37,933 bases of DNA. It comes from Terana coerulea (Eukaryota; Basidiomycota; Agaricomycetes; Polyporales; Phanerochaetaceae). Shown here piece by piece: positions 10,051-23,184 of the stretch. The translations under genes and the position numbers were made by a program. Each line of letters opens with the position of its first letter. Within the stretch, counting starts at the first letter, position 1. A model generated the notes under the pieces. It searched no databases and had not been told where the DNA came from. It worked only from the letters and a program-made list of their open reading frames with translations. Where the stretch lies: assembly GCA_024811115.1 (NCBI GenBank), contig JAKOGH010000384.1, forward strand, positions 1-37,933, written 5' to 3'.

Positions 10051-13000
10051 CTATGCAGTGGGGCGCGAGGGGTGGCGCGCGAGGACCGAGCCGGTCTGCT
10101 GCGCCTGGATGCTCGAGAAGCGGCGCAGCTCCTCGGGCTTGACGGACACGCGTTGCCGGAAGCCGACCTTGTTGGCGGCACGGCGGAGGAAGCTGACACG
10201 GTTCGAGTACAGCGACTCGTGGATCGAGGCAGCGCGCGACTGGGTGCGGGTGATCGGGACACCAGACGCGGCGGCCTGGGTCTCCTGGCGAACGGTCCGC
10301 TCGTGACGGGTACGGAGGTACTTGATGACGGTGGCCTTCATCGCAAACTTGATCAGATCCATCGGCAAGAACCAGACAATGTCCTGCAGATCCCAGTAAG
10401 CAAAAGCGCAATAAAGAATATCAAAGTGAGACTTACCCAGATCCAGACAATACCAATCCAACCACCCTCGACAGCCTCGATATCGGTGAAGCCCCAGTTA
10501 CCGTACGCAGCGATGATGGAGGAGATGAGCTGGGCCAAGCAGAACGCGAAGAACAGCGCTGCCGAGGGACGCTCCATGAAGAAGAAGCTGTGCGAACGGG
10601 TGATGAAGATGAGGGCCTGCGAGATGATGGCGACCTGGAGGTAGACAACCATGTGCAGCTTGCGGTCGTTGTGGTTGCCGGCGGCAGTGGTGGCACCGTT
10701 CGAGAAAGTGACGCCGAAGGCGCGGTGGAACCAGTCGGTGCGGATGGCAACAGCAACGAGCGCGATACTGGAATGCAAAGTAAGCAATGGAATCACACTG
10801 AATGAAAGAAAAGACATACGTCGACAGGGTGAGGTAGAGACCGTACGCAACGGCGTAGGCAAAGATCTCAGCCAAGTTCCAACTGTCGGGCGTCGACGAG
10901 GGCAAGACACGGTCGACGGAGAGGGTCATGATGGTACCATCGTTCAGGAGCGCGATGATCAGCACCATGAACGGCGGGAAGTCGAACTTGAACGCGAAAG
11001 CCAGGATGGAGAAGCAGACGACGATACGGATGGTGACGGCGCAGGCGTAGATCGAGTAGTTGCGCATACGCTGGAAGATGATACGCGAACCACGGATGGC
11101 GTGGACGATGGTCGACAGACCGGGCTCCGTCAGGACGATATCGGCGGCACCACGGGCGGCATCAGTAGCACCCTCGACGGCGATACCGACGTTGGCACGG
11201 GACAGAGCGGGGGCATCATTGGCACCGTCACCAGTCATGGCGCACAAGTGGCCGAGACCCTGGAGGCGCTTGACGATCTCGTACTTGTGCTCGGGGAAGA
11301 CACCAGCGAAACCGTCGGCGTCAAGGATCATCTCGTCGAGGTTGCGGAAGCGCGAGCTGGGGTCGGGTCCGTCCTTGAGCACCTTGGCGGGGTACATGTG
11401 GTCGCCGAGGCCGAGACGACGGCCAGTCTCCTTCGCGATGGCCAGCTGGTCACCGGTGACCATCTTGACGCGGACACCGAGGCCGATAGCGTCGTCGATC
11501 GTCTGCTTAGTGTCTTCACGGGGAGGGTCGAAGATGGAAAGCAGACCGATGAGCTCGAAGCCGTTGCCCTCAGCCTCAAAGTCGTCACCGTCAACCTCCT
11601 CGTACGCAACCGCGAGAGCACGGAGACCACGCGAAGCGAACTCCTCGACATCAGCCTCGAGACGGTTCTCAATCTCGTCGGTCTTGTTGCGCGTGCAGAG
11701 CTCGATGATGATACCGGTCATACCCTTGGTGACACGCTTGAGCTTGCCGGAGGACTCCTCGCGGTAAGTGATCTCGGTACGCTTGTCGACGGGGTTGAAG
11801 GGCTTGAAGTCGAGGAGCTTGATACCAGCGCGAGCACGAGTGACGTCGCCAATGGCGCCGACGATGCAAGCATCAATGGCGTCCTGGTTCTCGGTACGGG
11901 AAGCGTAGGCGGCGAGCAGAATAACATCGTCGGCGGAGAAGGGGCCGTAGGTCTTAAGCGTGGTCTTGTCGATCGTCAGCTTGTTGGTGGTGAGCGTACC
12001 GGTCTTGTCAGAGCACAAGATAGTGACGGCGGCCAACTCCTCAATAGCGGTGATACGGGTGACGATGGCCTTGTACTTCGCGAGCTGCTGAGCACCGACG
12101 GCGAGCGTGACGGAAAGCACAGTGGGCATGGCAATGGGGATACCACCGATCAAAAGGACCAGGATATCGTTGATGCCGCGACGGTAGTGGTAGCGGAAAC
12201 CGGCGTACAGGCAGAAAATCTCGGCAATGATGAAGATACCGATGACGACCAGGCAGAAAGAACCGATTTGCGCGAGAATCTTCTGCAAGTGACCGGTGGT
12301 ATCGTCGTCCTGACCGACGAGCGACGCGGCACGACCGAAGAAAGTGTTGGCACCGGTGGAGATAACAACACCCTCAGCCTCACCCTGCTTGCAGGTAGAG
12401 CCACTGAAAACATGGTCAGGAACGCGATTTGAACGAAGGAAGGCGAAATACTCACGAGAAGCACTGGTCGCCGACCTTCTTGCTCGAGGGCAGAGACTCG
12501 CCGGTGAGGGCAGCCTGATCGATAGAGACGTTGATGGCCTCGACGAGACGGCAATCGGCGGGGACGATGTCTCCAATCTTGAACGCGATCATGTCACCGG
12601 GAACGAGGTCGGAGGACTCGATTTCCTTCCACGCGCTGTCGCGCTTGACCCTGGCCTTGGGAGCGAGCGAGTCCATGAGCGCCTTGACGGCGTTACCGGC
12701 GTTGCGCTCCTCGTAGAAACCGATGGCCGAGTTGATGAGCAACAGCAAGACGATACCAATGAAATCTTCCCAATCCGGAGCCATGTGTTCACCGTTCGAG
12801 AGGACGATGGCGACGAGCGCGGCGGCCTCCATCACCCAGGAGAGCGGGTTCCACATGAAGCCCAAGAACTGAACACACGCCGGGCGTCAGCTCAGAATAG
12901 ATGCGAACATGACGTCAAGCGCGCCGTACCTGCAGGAAGGGATTTTGTTCCTCGTGTTCCAGCCTGTTAGGGCCGAACAACTCCAGACGGCGGGTAGCCT

Positions 13001-13338
13001 CGGCGCTGTCGAGACCGCCCTCCGTGCACTGGAGCAGCTTGAACACATCCTCGACGACGACAGTCTCCAGATCAACCTTGTCCTTGTCGTACAGATCCTC
13101 AGCACGGAGCTGGATCTGAGACATGTCCACCTTCGCATCTGTGAGGTTTCTGGTCAGCCCCTCTAGGTCAAAGCGACAGAGACAGAGCACGATACGCACG
13201 GGTGGCTTTTTCCTCTTCATGGCCGAAATCCTTGTACTCCCTCTTCCTCTTCTCAGGCTCAGCAGCGGGAGCGGTGGACGTGTTGGTATCTTCGACGGGC
13301 TCGGTGGGGCCCGCCTCCTTCTCGACGTTGGCAGACAT
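10051..13338 (-). CDS. PMA1: Plasma-membrane H+-transporting P-type ATPase
   Basis: Six exons on the minus strand, 13338-13200, 13138-12930, 12868-12456, 12403-10820, 10767-10437 and 10383-10051, give 3,009 nt or 1,002 aa. Introns are 52-61 nt GT-AG, and phases close exactly. The protein pumps protons out across the plasma membrane at the cost of ATP and energises nutrient uptake. It shows the actuator motif TGES (238-241), the phosphorylation site CSDKTGTLT with Asp386, nucleotide-binding and hinge motifs ([18 protein letters not shown] near 568, [10 protein letters not shown] 645-654), and the M6 motif NDGTIM with Asp742, which corresponds by alignment to the proton-binding Asp of plant and yeast pumps. 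M2 carries INSAIGF with the matching Asn162. The C-terminus ([15 protein letters not shown]) is the usual fungal autoinhibitory tail. The start is set by a good context (CCGACCATGTC) and a TATA box 163 bp upstream. The nucleotide-domain sequence TKGMTG replaces the KGAP of ascomycete pumps, a difference I believe is normal for basidiomycetes. It appears intact. Confidence 0.97.
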
Positions 13339-13500
13339 GGTCGGCGAAGGTGCAGATGGGGGGAGGCGCGAGAGGCAAAAGGGAGGAACCCTTGCGGGGC
13401 GTGCTATGCGGCGCTGCTCACGAGAGCGGGGCGGGGACGGCGGACAGCAATCTGGTGGTTGGGGAGAGGAGGTTGGTCGGCGTCGGACGACGTTGGGAGG

Positions 13501-13506
13501 TTTATA
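13501..13506 (-). promoter_or_regulatory. TATA box of PMA1
   Basis: On the minus strand the sequence reads GAATATAAACCTCC, 163 bp before the start codon. A C/T-rich leader follows (for example CCTCCCCCCATC just before the ATG), as is common for strongly expressed fungal genes. Confidence 0.6.
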
Positions 13507-14008
13507 TTCGCAAGACGCTAGTGCGGCAGATCAAAAGCGCCCAAATAGCCGCAAACAAACAGACCAGCCGCCGCCCTCGAAAAATCCTTCCCGCCGAACT
13601 TCCTGCTCGGACGAATCGCCGACCGCGCTGCCCGGTTGCCGGATTTGGGGGTTTGTGGGCGAAACGAGCTTTCCGTGCGCGCCTGCGTCCGGATGCACTC
13701 AGCCGCGTATGCGGAGGAAGGGGCGATCGCCTGGTCCCGGACGACCGCAACGACCTCTGCGGGCTATTCGCCATGCGCTCTATCCCCGGGGCGACTCGTA
13801 CCTCGGACGCTGCGGCTGGCGAGGGCTTCTGCACACCGTCCCACCGTTGTCTGCCAGTTGCGCCCCCGCCAAGGGCAGCCGTCGTGCAAGCTTGCTCGCA
13901 CCCATAGAAACGACCATCAGCCAGCCCGTCTGTTCCCAACAGCTCGCCCGCCGCCAGCCCTCTTTCTTGCTCGCGTGCGTTCCTGCGAGCGTCGCCCGCG
14001 AGCCTCAG

Positions 14009-14405
14009 CCAATCAGACGGCCCGTTGTTTATAACAACCATCAGCGTTCGTGTGTTCATTGCTAACAGAAGCCTATCACCCTGCATTCCTACCTGGCATG
14101 CCCGCCCTCACTCGGAACCTCGCTTACTGGGTGCTTACATGGCTTACTGGTGCTGACAATAAAGTGCGCCTCCCACCCAATCAGCTTTTCTCGGTAACAA
14201 GGCTTCATCGTGGCTTCCTCGTGCTGTACACTGGTCCCCTTCTCCCAGCCAAACACCGTGCAAGCTTACAGTTCACCACCGCCGCGAACGTCTGTGTTCG
14301 CCTCGGACCGGGTCCGCCCTAGTTCCCATACTTGCTATCGTTCATTGTGTGAGCTTCGGCCAGCGCTGCTCGATGAGACAGAACCGAGAGCCCGCACCAG
14401 CCAAT
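14009..14405. promoter_or_regulatory. Three CCAAT boxes upstream of PMA1
   Basis: CCAATC occurs at 14009, 14177 and 14401 on the plus strand; the first two are CCAATCA, the HAP/CBF-type consensus. They lie 670-1,070 bp upstream of the PMA1 start. They could serve PMA1 or an unannotated divergent gene. Confidence 0.3.
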
Positions 14406-17349
14406 CGCCGTCTGTGAGCGACGCCGCTGCAGCTCAGTGGCTCGAGCCCTGCATGAAAAGGCGATCATACAGTATTCTTCCTCCGATTCGTGGAAGGAGC
14501 TCTTTGCCCGGTTTTTTCTCTTCTGAGACTCGTCCACGCAACTCCTCCCATAGTGGCTTCTTCGCCGACCTCTCGCCGACGACGCCTGCACGCGTCGGCC
14601 TATGCATAGGCATTTCATCGCTACCATGGATTCCGACCAATACGTTCATGAACAGTGGCACACGCTGCATGCGTTGCTTTATGCTCTGTCGTGTTTGCAA
14701 ATCTGTCAAGGTTTCCTAATGTCTCCGTAGGACCGATTTGAGCAGCATTGCACGGTTCTTCCACAGAAAGACACATCCTGCCCAGCGACCGCCTCGAGGC
14801 CCAAGCGACAACGTCCCCCGTCGTCGTCTCTACTCTATCAAACTCGCGTTTACCTGCAGATCGTGTTCCGTGTTCGCGCGAGCACCCGCTGCGACAGCGT
14901 ATAGTACATTGTACAGAGCGGGGGCGTGCATTCGGCGCCCTGCGACGGCAGCGCGAGTACGAGACGGGGCTCGTTCGCTAAGCGACGCGGGTCAACATCG
15001 ACAAGACATCGATGGGCCCGACGGCCGTGTGGGCGCGCTTGGAGAAAGGGTCCTACCGCGAACGGCCGTGTGGCGCACGCTGACCTCTGCGCTTTGCGTG
15101 AGCGCTGCAGGGCGTCGGACGTCGGCGGACACGGGTCTCAGCGACAGTAAAGTAACGCAGCTCCTGGTTGATCCCTTTGCACCGCTGGCGAGACGACCAG
15201 CGCGCCCGGGCGGGCACGACCACCACCATCGGACTTTGCTGCGTGTAGCAGGCCGTCGGTTCTGATCCCGCCTCGGGCTTCGCGAGAATCGACGGAAAGT
15301 GCGACCAGGAACAAATTGCTGTAAGCAGCCCGCGGCCGCTGCGTGCCGCGCGCGGCTATAGCCTTTACGGCTCAGATTGCGGCCCAAATACGATGGTATG
15401 ACGACACGGCGTCCGGCGTGCCGCGGCTCGGCACGCGCGAAGAGCTGCCCGGAGAGGCGGACAGGGTCGCGGTAAGCAGGCCTGCGTACAGGCTGTCCGA
15501 CGGTGCGCGCCGTGGGCCCCGTCGGGCAGCGCAGGGGCCCCAGCGTCGGCCGCACATGTGCGACCGGGCCCATAAGTATGCATGTACACCCACCCCACGT
15601 CGCCCGCGCGCGACGTGTGCCCACACTCCCTCTTCCCCGCGTCTGAGACCCTCGCCGCTGCGAGACCGTCCGACGCGCATCTCAGACTGCCCCTGCCCCT
15701 CCGCCACGTTCACTCGTCCAGGTCACGTCCGGTCATCATATGCATGTATTCACAGCCCAGGCCCCCACCCCGTCATCCTCGTAAGCACGTCCTGCTCAGT
15801 GCTATATTCAGTCGCGCTCCCGCGCCGGAGCAGGGCCCTGTGCGTTCCTGCATTCCCTGCGCCCTCGCTGAGCAAGGGCCCTGCACCGCTTGGGCAGCAT
15901 ATCTGCATCGGCGCGCGCTCGCTGACATCGCACGCCCATCACCCGTTGACCTCATAGGCCACACGACCAGCCCGTGGGACCCGTCGACGGGCCTGTGGCG
16001 GTGTCCCTGGTGCTGCCCGCCCACTCGTCGGACGCGGACGTCAGGCCTGGCCCCTCCACAGTCCGAGATGCGTACCCTGGGTAGATGTGCGCGGAAGTAG
16101 CTAGTGCGAGGGGTGAGATGGGGCTGATAGGGAGGGCGGACGAACGGGGGAACGCTATGTATAGCGTGATGGTGCGTGTGCGCAACCTTGTAACGCCACC
16201 ACTCTCCGCTGACGCTTCTCGCTTCCAGATGTGCGTAATGCCACTCCAACCGTACGGCATTTGCATCCAGACTCGTGGATAGGCCTGACGAGGGGCGGTG
16301 CGTACGAATACACCACGCCTGGATATGCGTATCTAACATGGACTCAGTCGTAGAGAGCATGTCAAGGACCACGGCCATATCTGAGAAGACTCGCAGGCAT
16401 CTTTCCGCTGGCCTCAATCACTACAATGTGTCCTGAGCTCGCTCGCTCGCTCTCGTGCACCGCTTGTGTCAGGTTCGTGAACCTACTTGCGGACGCCATC
16501 TAACAAACTATATCTTCCAGGTGATAGCGAGTGCACCGCCCGATGAACCTTCGGGATGGACTGATGCGCTTCGAGATGCAGTTGGTTTGAGCCTAGAGCC
16601 AGCGTCATCAAGCGTACCTATCTATAGCGAAACGACGCAAGCCCGAGGCGCGATCTCTGTTCGCGCGAGGCGGGCCGTGCGTCCTACTTCTAAAAGCCTC
16701 TCAGTGAATCGAAATGCTCATGTACCCTGCTCCAGGTGAAGCAATGGCCCCATCCGGACCGCGTATAAAGGCACCCATGTCTGGTCGTCGTCGTGCTCAA
16801 CACCACTTCCTCGGATGCGATCTTGCCCCTAGCATCCCTACCTTATGTTCTGCGCGACGCGCCGTCACGGCATTCTCTACCTGCCCTCGCGCATCGGTGC
16901 CGGTTGTGCATCGTCATGCCGTGCGCGAAACCGCCCACGTAGGGCAGCCCAGCGACATGAGCCCGACATTCCGGCGGCGCCGCGGGGCGCCCTGGCGCGG
17001 CATGCGCGAAGGGAAGAGACGAGAAGCGCGGGGACGATCCCCAGGCACGCGCACGCGCAGCGGGGCGCGTTTGGTCGTCGCTGAGCGTTGGCTGCTCTCC
17101 GGTACCGCGACGGCGCGGTCGGTAGGACGCGCGACGACGCGTCTGGATCGTCGACCGGCTCAGTGGGACCAAGAATACGGCGAAGACGGGCGCGACCGTG
17201 TCCACTGCGATGCATTCTGTCGCAACCCGCATCTCTCGGACTGCGCGCCGACGCGACCTCGACCAGGATCCCGGCCTTGCCATGGTAGCCTCCCGGCGGC
17301 ACCGTTAGCATCCCCTTTGGTACGTGCTACAAATCCTCTCGTCGTCTCG

Positions 17350-17920
17350 TCGTGCTGTAGATTCGCCCCTAATGTCAGCTATACCGAGTAATACATCCAT
17401 TTTGCCATGTACGCACCAGTAATCAGCCAACCTGCGCAGGTCGACCGGCGACTGGCGATCTGTGGTTCTGTAATGAAGAGCGGCGGCGTGGCGGACACGA
17501 TGAGCTGCAGGCTGTGCGCGTGGGCTTCGTTGCGTCGTGGCCCTGACAGATTGCCCAGCTGGCGGTGGCCTGCGCATCTGGTCGCGTCGAGACTACGAGA
17601 CACGTCGACGCGCATGCCGGAGTTCGTCCCGCCTCTCTGTACTTGACGCATGATGGTCGTGTCGTGTCGTGCACGTCTGCCTATCGGCGATGCAGCAGGC
17701 ATAACTGACTTGCCGCTCGGTCGTGCGTGCACGATTGGGGGTTAACCGGGCACAGCCTCGTCGTGCCGCATTCTTGGCACCACGAGTGGTGCACGCCCCG
17801 TCGCATCCCGGGTGTCCTGTAGATGCGTCACTAATGTGAGCCGCACCAAATCAATCATTTATTTGAGCATGCACGCACCGGAGACCAGCGTGACTGCGGC
17901 ACGCCTGCGCTCGCGCTCCC
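17350..17920. repeat. Diverged tandem pair with intron-like blocks
   Basis: Segments near 17355-17460 and 17815-17920 resemble each other. On the minus strand both read GGTGCGTRCATG at the left and ACATTAG, then a few bases, then ATCTACAG at the right. That has the form of an intron: GTGCGT donor, CTGAC/CTCAC branch-like site, CTACAG acceptor. The flanks are only weakly alike. This may be two paralogous or degenerate minus-strand genes about 460 bp apart; I do not recognise any product. Confidence 0.3.
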
Positions 17921-20328
17921 CGGCGATCATCGTTACCTCGACCTCGACAATAATTGGCGGTTGGTCTGAGCAGTGATTCCAACCCGACAGTACGTCCAGC
18001 TCGGTGCCTTCAAGTGAAGCTGTGGTTGCTAACGCACTAGTAGACATTTCACTTACTATGGGCTGAGGTTCTTCCCACCGGCAGCCCAGCCTTGCAAATG
18101 AAGTACGATTGACATGGTCTGGCCAAGTTGTCGTGTATGCCTGCCAATTGGAGATGCTAATAAGCGTGACGGACATGCAACTAGACTTGGCCACAGTCCC
18201 GCTGGGAAGTAGGGCCTTACCGCATCTACCAGACAACCTAGCTTGTGCACCATAGCTCTTCCGAATTGTTACGGCTCGCGCGACCGCGTGCGTGTGTGGG
18301 CATCCGCCTCAGAGGATGGTTGGGGTGCGAGTTCGTAACAGCACGCCGCGCGCCACAAGTTCCCAAGGAGTAAAGGACCAATTGTCGCTTTGGCTCACGC
18401 TCAGAGTGCAGGCATGCAGGGCGCACGCAACGCACAGCCCGTGTATTTGGACAACATGCACATCTCACCTGTCCATAATACACATACAAGACATCCAGAC
18501 ACGCCACCTGCCCACGGCTGTCCGTCAAGCATCACTGTTCGTACAAATGGACAGACGCACCATCAAGCCAGCATCGTCCGCCCACTGGCAGAACCCCAGA
18601 ACCCCGCCGCCGGATCCCGACTCCGCCGCTTGGGCACCGAGCAGCACCGGTGTGCCAACAGCCGAGGCCGTGTTCCGCATCAGCCATTAGTTGTCATCCG
18701 AGACGACCCGAAACAGCCGTAGAACCGACGCGGAGGGCGATCGCGGTCGTCGAGAAGTGAAGGTCGGAAGTCGGAAGACCGGGTGAGCGAAGCCGGGTAG
18801 CCGATCAGAGCGTCGGAAGGCCAAGAAAGGAAGGCGGCGGGATTACTGACTTAGCCGCCCGCGTGGGGCGCAGTGCGCAGACGGTAGACCGCGAGTGTCT
18901 GAGTACTGGGCCGAGCGTGTGTGTGAGATCCAGTGCAGAGGACATCTGGTGGATCAGAGCCTGGGTGCATCGCCTTGCAATTAATGGGGACGTTGAAGCA
19001 TGCTGGATGCCGAACCTAGCATCAGAATAACGTATAACCTTCAGTAGGCTCAAGTCTCTCGAAGCCTGCACACACGCACGCACGAAAGGCAGAATGTGTT
19101 GCTGCGCATAGCCACGAGATGGCATAAAGGTGATATAGCTTCCACCCCCATGATAGCATAACGCAAAGGCTGTGAGCCCATGATGCACACAAAAGCCAGT
19201 GGAGGTACATTGGGTACGCTTGTACGTCGAACCCAGACAGGCCTGAGAGGTTTTGTGCGATTCCATCTACACCGATGTGCTTCTCGCTGGAAAGTCCGAC
19301 TTGGATTCTGTCTGAGGCGTCCTTTCATCTTTGTTGGACGTGATTGATGTTGGTAGGGATGTCGCTTTGAAGACTGCACAGCCAAGGGCCAAGGGCGCGA
19401 GATGAGAGGACCTCGGATTTAGCCTCTAGAATCGAGTTTCATAGATTCAGAGAAGTCAGAGTTGGATAGCGGAAGCATCTGTTTGTACGGATTTAGCACT
19501 CGCGTGCTTAGGGTAAGTGCGTTTATAGCCCACATCCCTCAGGCAAGTGCCCAAGTTCAAGATCGAGGCCAAGTGCTTCAGCCAAGCTCGGCCTGCGGGC
19601 CCAACGCGTGCCGCTAGGACTTCTTGTCTTCGATGCATTGAGCCGTCCTCAGACGGGCTGGCCTCTGAATGCTACCAGTCCAGCAACGGGTCAGAGTCTC
19701 GCGAGAGAACGGATGTCCGGGTACCAAGAGCGAGCAGCAATTCAGCCCGCTACTGCCGATCGATACATGCCTACGAGTCAGCTCGATCTTAGTGTTGCAA
19801 AACTGAGGAAAGTGTCCTCAGAACGCACCACGACAGGTTCAGCGACCTGACGCGTCTCGCGTGCCCAAAAGTGCTATGGCCCACACGGAGAGCCCAACAT
19901 ATTTTTACAGAACAGAGGTGCGAGTACCTGCGAGTACGGATGCGATTGGACGGTGACGGCGAGATGAAAGAACGAGCAGAAGATGAGTTGTGCCAGGACG
20001 AAGCGGCCAGAGACGCCGGCTCGTGGCTCTGAGCGGACGGGAAAATGCCGGGGAACGACCTCTTCCTGAACAACTTGCACGACTCGGACCTGCACGGCTC
20101 TCACTCTCAGCACACCCCAACTTGCGTGGTATCGATCCCTCGCCAGTGATGCTACAGATGATCCCGGTATACAAGATCTCAGTGCGCTGAAGGGTCGTCC
20201 GAGCCTCCGGCGATGGAAGAGGGCACCGCGAACTCCGTTCCGTACACGCTACCGTCTTGCTTTGCAGCGTGCGCTCTGGCTCCATTCAAGCTCGCGGAGA
20301 TCTAGGAACCAGCATCAACCAGGCGATC

Positions 20329-20601
20329 TTACCATTTCCACCCGGCCAGTACTGTCGCAGCACTTCGAATACATTCGAGATAACCTGAGAGCGAAGCGTT
20401 CGACGGCGGGGGAGGTGAGTCTGCTCCAGCTTTAATAGATGTAATATGCTTATCGCCTACGAAGGTGTCAACCTCTAGAATTGCCCGGCATGTAGGACTT
20501 GCGATGTCGTTTGCTGTCTCAGGGTCGTACGTAAGCATCCACCAGCCTACCTCCCGAGCATCCTCTTCGTATTCAATACCATACCCTGCAATAGCTACCA
20601 T
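20329..20601 (-). CDS. Possible first exon of an unrecognised minus-strand gene
   Basis: The frame starts MVAIAGYGIEYEEDAREVGW and stays open for 90 codons, ending at a good donor (AAATG followed by GTAAGA). Composition is protein-like, with acidic and aromatic residues, unlike the Arg/Pro/Ala-rich shadow frames nearby. No acceptor gives a clean continuation. A downstream frame near 19880-20110 (-) has one hydrophobic stretch (FVLAQLIFCSFFHLAV), but linkage is unproven. No family recognised. Confidence 0.22.
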   Translation of the reverse strand: MVAIAGYGIEYEEDAREVGWWMLTYDPETANDIASPTCRAILEVDTFVGDKHITSIKAGADSPPPPSNASLSGYLECIRSAATVLAGWKW

Positions 20602-21580
20602 GAGTCATGAAAGTGAATGCAGGACATGTCTTCCAGCGCAATGTACAGCATGTTTGCGACTATAGCCATTGTCGTTGGCAAGTTATTTGACTTGCAGGGG
20701 TGGCATATCAGTACGGACGTGTGCTGAGGACTAGCCGACCGCGCGGCGAAGCGGACGGGAAGTACTGAGCTTGCGGATGAAAGGCAGAACCAGGGGCACA
20801 GAGATGTATGTCAAAGGTTCGTGAAGGGTTACATTCTTAGAATTGACAGTGGCTAACGGCTCACGTCAACTCGTTAGTAGCCGTTGTGCATCATATCCAT
20901 ACAATCCCATAACATTTCATCTCACCCATAACATTGCGAGCCGACGATCTGCGTCACCTGTCGCTGCAGCAGGAAGAACCATGATTTTGCCTCTATTTTT
21001 CCTCGGGGCATGCGGGACAATATTACGCTGCGTCCTATTTCGCAGCGTTCGCTCCGAGTCACATACTAGGATATGATCCCCGACAGGTAAGCATGATCCT
21101 CGGTCGTGCCTTCCCCTTCGTTCATGCTCGTGTCCCCTTCATGATAACAGCTGAAAACTCGAGCTGCGTCTGCTTTGTGGCGTCGCCGGATGCGGCAACT
21201 CCACGTGGTTTGGCTCGCGTTGCAGGGCTGACCCGCTGAGCAAACGTCTGCATCTCATTCGTATCCGGCCGTGTCCCATGGCAAGCGTGCAAGTCTGAAT
21301 CTCAGCCTCCTCCCGTAGCCGTGCTTGATCAAGGCGTATGACTCCCGTGTAAAGGACCGTTGCCCTTGTTCGGTTGCGGAGGACCTCGCGATAGCCCAGA
21401 GCTTTAGGTGCGTTGGTAGGAGAGTCCGCGGAGGATGGCACTGACCGACAGGGTTGCTTCGTGTGACATCATGTCTCACTTCTACGCCAGCACCAATTCA
21501 GTTAAGCGGCTTGCGCTGCTTGGCTTAACAGCCATCAATGACGGCTATCAGTGCTGCCCCACGTTCCCGACAACGCAGCG

Positions 21581-21586
21581 TATAAG
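21581..21586 (+). promoter_or_regulatory. TATA-like box of family gene A
   Basis: TATAAG lies 91 bp before the ATG of the 21672 gene, at a spacing like that of SDR copy 1. Confidence 0.4.
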
Positions 21587-21671
21587 TAAGTCGCCAGTAT
21601 GACTCTGCGCATCGTACTCACTTCTCCCCTTCCTAGCCGTCTCAAAACAGTTTTCACGCGAAACACCAGTC

Positions 21672-22921
21672 ATGCCCCCCGTTATCCCTCCGAAGCTCAT
21701 GCAAAGGATTATTTCTGAGATTGTCGCGCAATATATCGACGACTTGCTTGTTGGGCCTCTGTCTTTCCCCACAGAACGCGGGATAGCCGTGAGTCAGCTC
21801 ACTCATGCAACAGTTGATGCTGTTAACACTGGAAAGCTATAGGATCCTGCTCTCAGTAGTCCGAACCCGATCATGCCGCTTTTCGTCGTGTCGCGCCATG
21901 TACGAGAAGCCACGTTGAGTGTTCTCTCCCGAGCCCTTGGAATCCCCGTGAAGAACCAGGGCGTGGGGCGGTGAGCGACCAACTATATTGGGGCTTGGAC
22001 CGACATGTAAAATGAGCATTTATCTCGCAGTCTCCTTACCGCGCCTTGGAGCTGCGTCAACGCCATGCGCATGGTGACCTCCCCGTTCGGTCTCGCGCCA
22101 GCCCAAATGGCCCACCTCAGCTATCTCACCCGCTCCGCCGTGCTCTCCGCGTACATGTCGTACATGTCATGCGAGGCGAGCCTCAGCGGCGCGATGGCGA
22201 CCATGAACACGACGCACCCGCTATTTACCGACTGGACGCCCGTGCGGCAAGCAGTGGCAGAAGACGCGCAGCACGTGCAGCGCGCCCTGGAGTTCACCGC
22301 ACGCAGCGGCGACGGCTTCCAGTCGCGCCTCCAGGTGCGTGTCGCCGAATGCCGCGTGCGCCTGTATGCTTGTAAGTACGGTGTGGCTTACTCAATGATG
22401 GCGAAATTTAATGCCATCCTTAGTCACTCTCTTCATCATAAAAGCCGGGGAACTGCACGAACAGCTGGATATGCTTGATTACTGGAACACTCACGGCAAA
22501 GTGATGCCGAACACTAGGAATCCGGAATTCAACTACAACGTGAGTTCTGCCTGCATACGTGTGCGGCTGCCGTACTGATCGAATATGTAATTAGGCAAGC
22601 ATCGCACGACTCCCTCTTGAGGTGAAAGGCCTTGAAAATGCAGATAATCTAACCAAGGAGGTCGCAGATGGATCCGACCTGAGTCGACCCATGGACGCGA
22701 TCATTGGAGAGCGGACGGTACGTCCTGCGCGAACCCCCTGTTGCGTGCCCGTCTCTTGACATATTAGATAGTTCACTGTTCTGTGCGGCGTGTTGAAACG
22801 GGTGATGGACTCGAACCTGCAGGCTCCAGAAGATGCTCGGGAGAGCTATATGGCGTATGCGGCAGACCTGCGAGAGAACTTCTCACAACGACTTCAGCGA
22901 CTTCAGGACGTTCAAAGCTGA
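21672..22921 (+). CDS. Unrecognised six-exon gene, family member A (intact)
   Basis: Exons 21672-21788, 21843-21970, 22031-22371, 22424-22539, 22595-22717 and 22772-22921 give 975 nt or 324 aa. Introns are GT-AG, 50-60 nt. The N-terminus (PPKLMQRIISEIVAQYIDDL) and exon 2 (ending IPVKNQGVG) align with family gene C at 34060. Exons 1, 4 and 5 are exactly the same length in both genes (117, 116 and 123 nt), and the intron phases agree throughout (0, 2, 1, 0, 0). The final exon ends in a helical, Arg/Gln-rich tail (NFSQRLQRLQDVQS). The acceptor at 22771 was preferred to 22767 because only it restores the C-terminal similarity to gene C. I see no signal peptide, membrane span or catalytic motif. 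The start faintly recalls an F-box (leucine-rich, LPxEL-like), but the rest does not fit. Function unknown; probably a soluble helical protein. Confidence 0.75.
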
Positions 22922-23184
22922 GCGCAATATTCTCTGTCTATCTTTCTGAATATATCACCAGCCAAGTTGGTCACTGTTGTCGGTCGACTCTCACTTGTGT
23001 AACCGAGTGCCGAAAATGCTCCATGGTATGAACTGTGCCTTTAGTGATCAGTGAGGACGCGAAACAAATTTTGAAAGTTTAGAGATGATGCATAGAATTC
23101 GGCTTGTCGCTCTTTTAGCCCAGTTTGCAAGCTCTGTATGAACGGGGGAATGAAACAGAAGTAGAACAATAGTACTCGTTACTA

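Larger units (their letters stand above)
13339..21660. other. 8.3 kb GC-rich region without a recognised gene
   Basis: The first few hundred bases are PMA1 upstream DNA. Beyond that, many GC-rich frames overlap on both strands with no conserved motif, no chain of exons sharing phase and no known domain. Items I can support are three CCAAT boxes (14009-14405), a diverged tandem pair near 17355 and 17815, and one possible exon at 20329-20601. An intron-like stretch ending TATATCTTCCAG near 16520 hints at unrecognised spliced genes. Absence of a call here reflects the limit of reading by eye. Confidence 0.4.

Noticed and set aside
10651..12432. A 593-codon plus-strand open frame, the second-longest single frame in the window.
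   Set aside because: It is antisense to PMA1, runs through its intron positions, and is rich in Gly/Asp/Glu/Thr/Val as expected from the complement of GC3-biased coding DNA.
13202..14086. Several frames of 180-290 codons on both strands upstream of PMA1.
   Set aside because: GC-rich overlapping frames over the promoter and first exon of PMA1, with no shared motif or exon logic.
14992..16417. Frames of 170-214 codons on both strands.
   Set aside because: Arg/Pro/Ala-rich in every frame, as expected of GC-rich non-coding DNA; no domain recognised.
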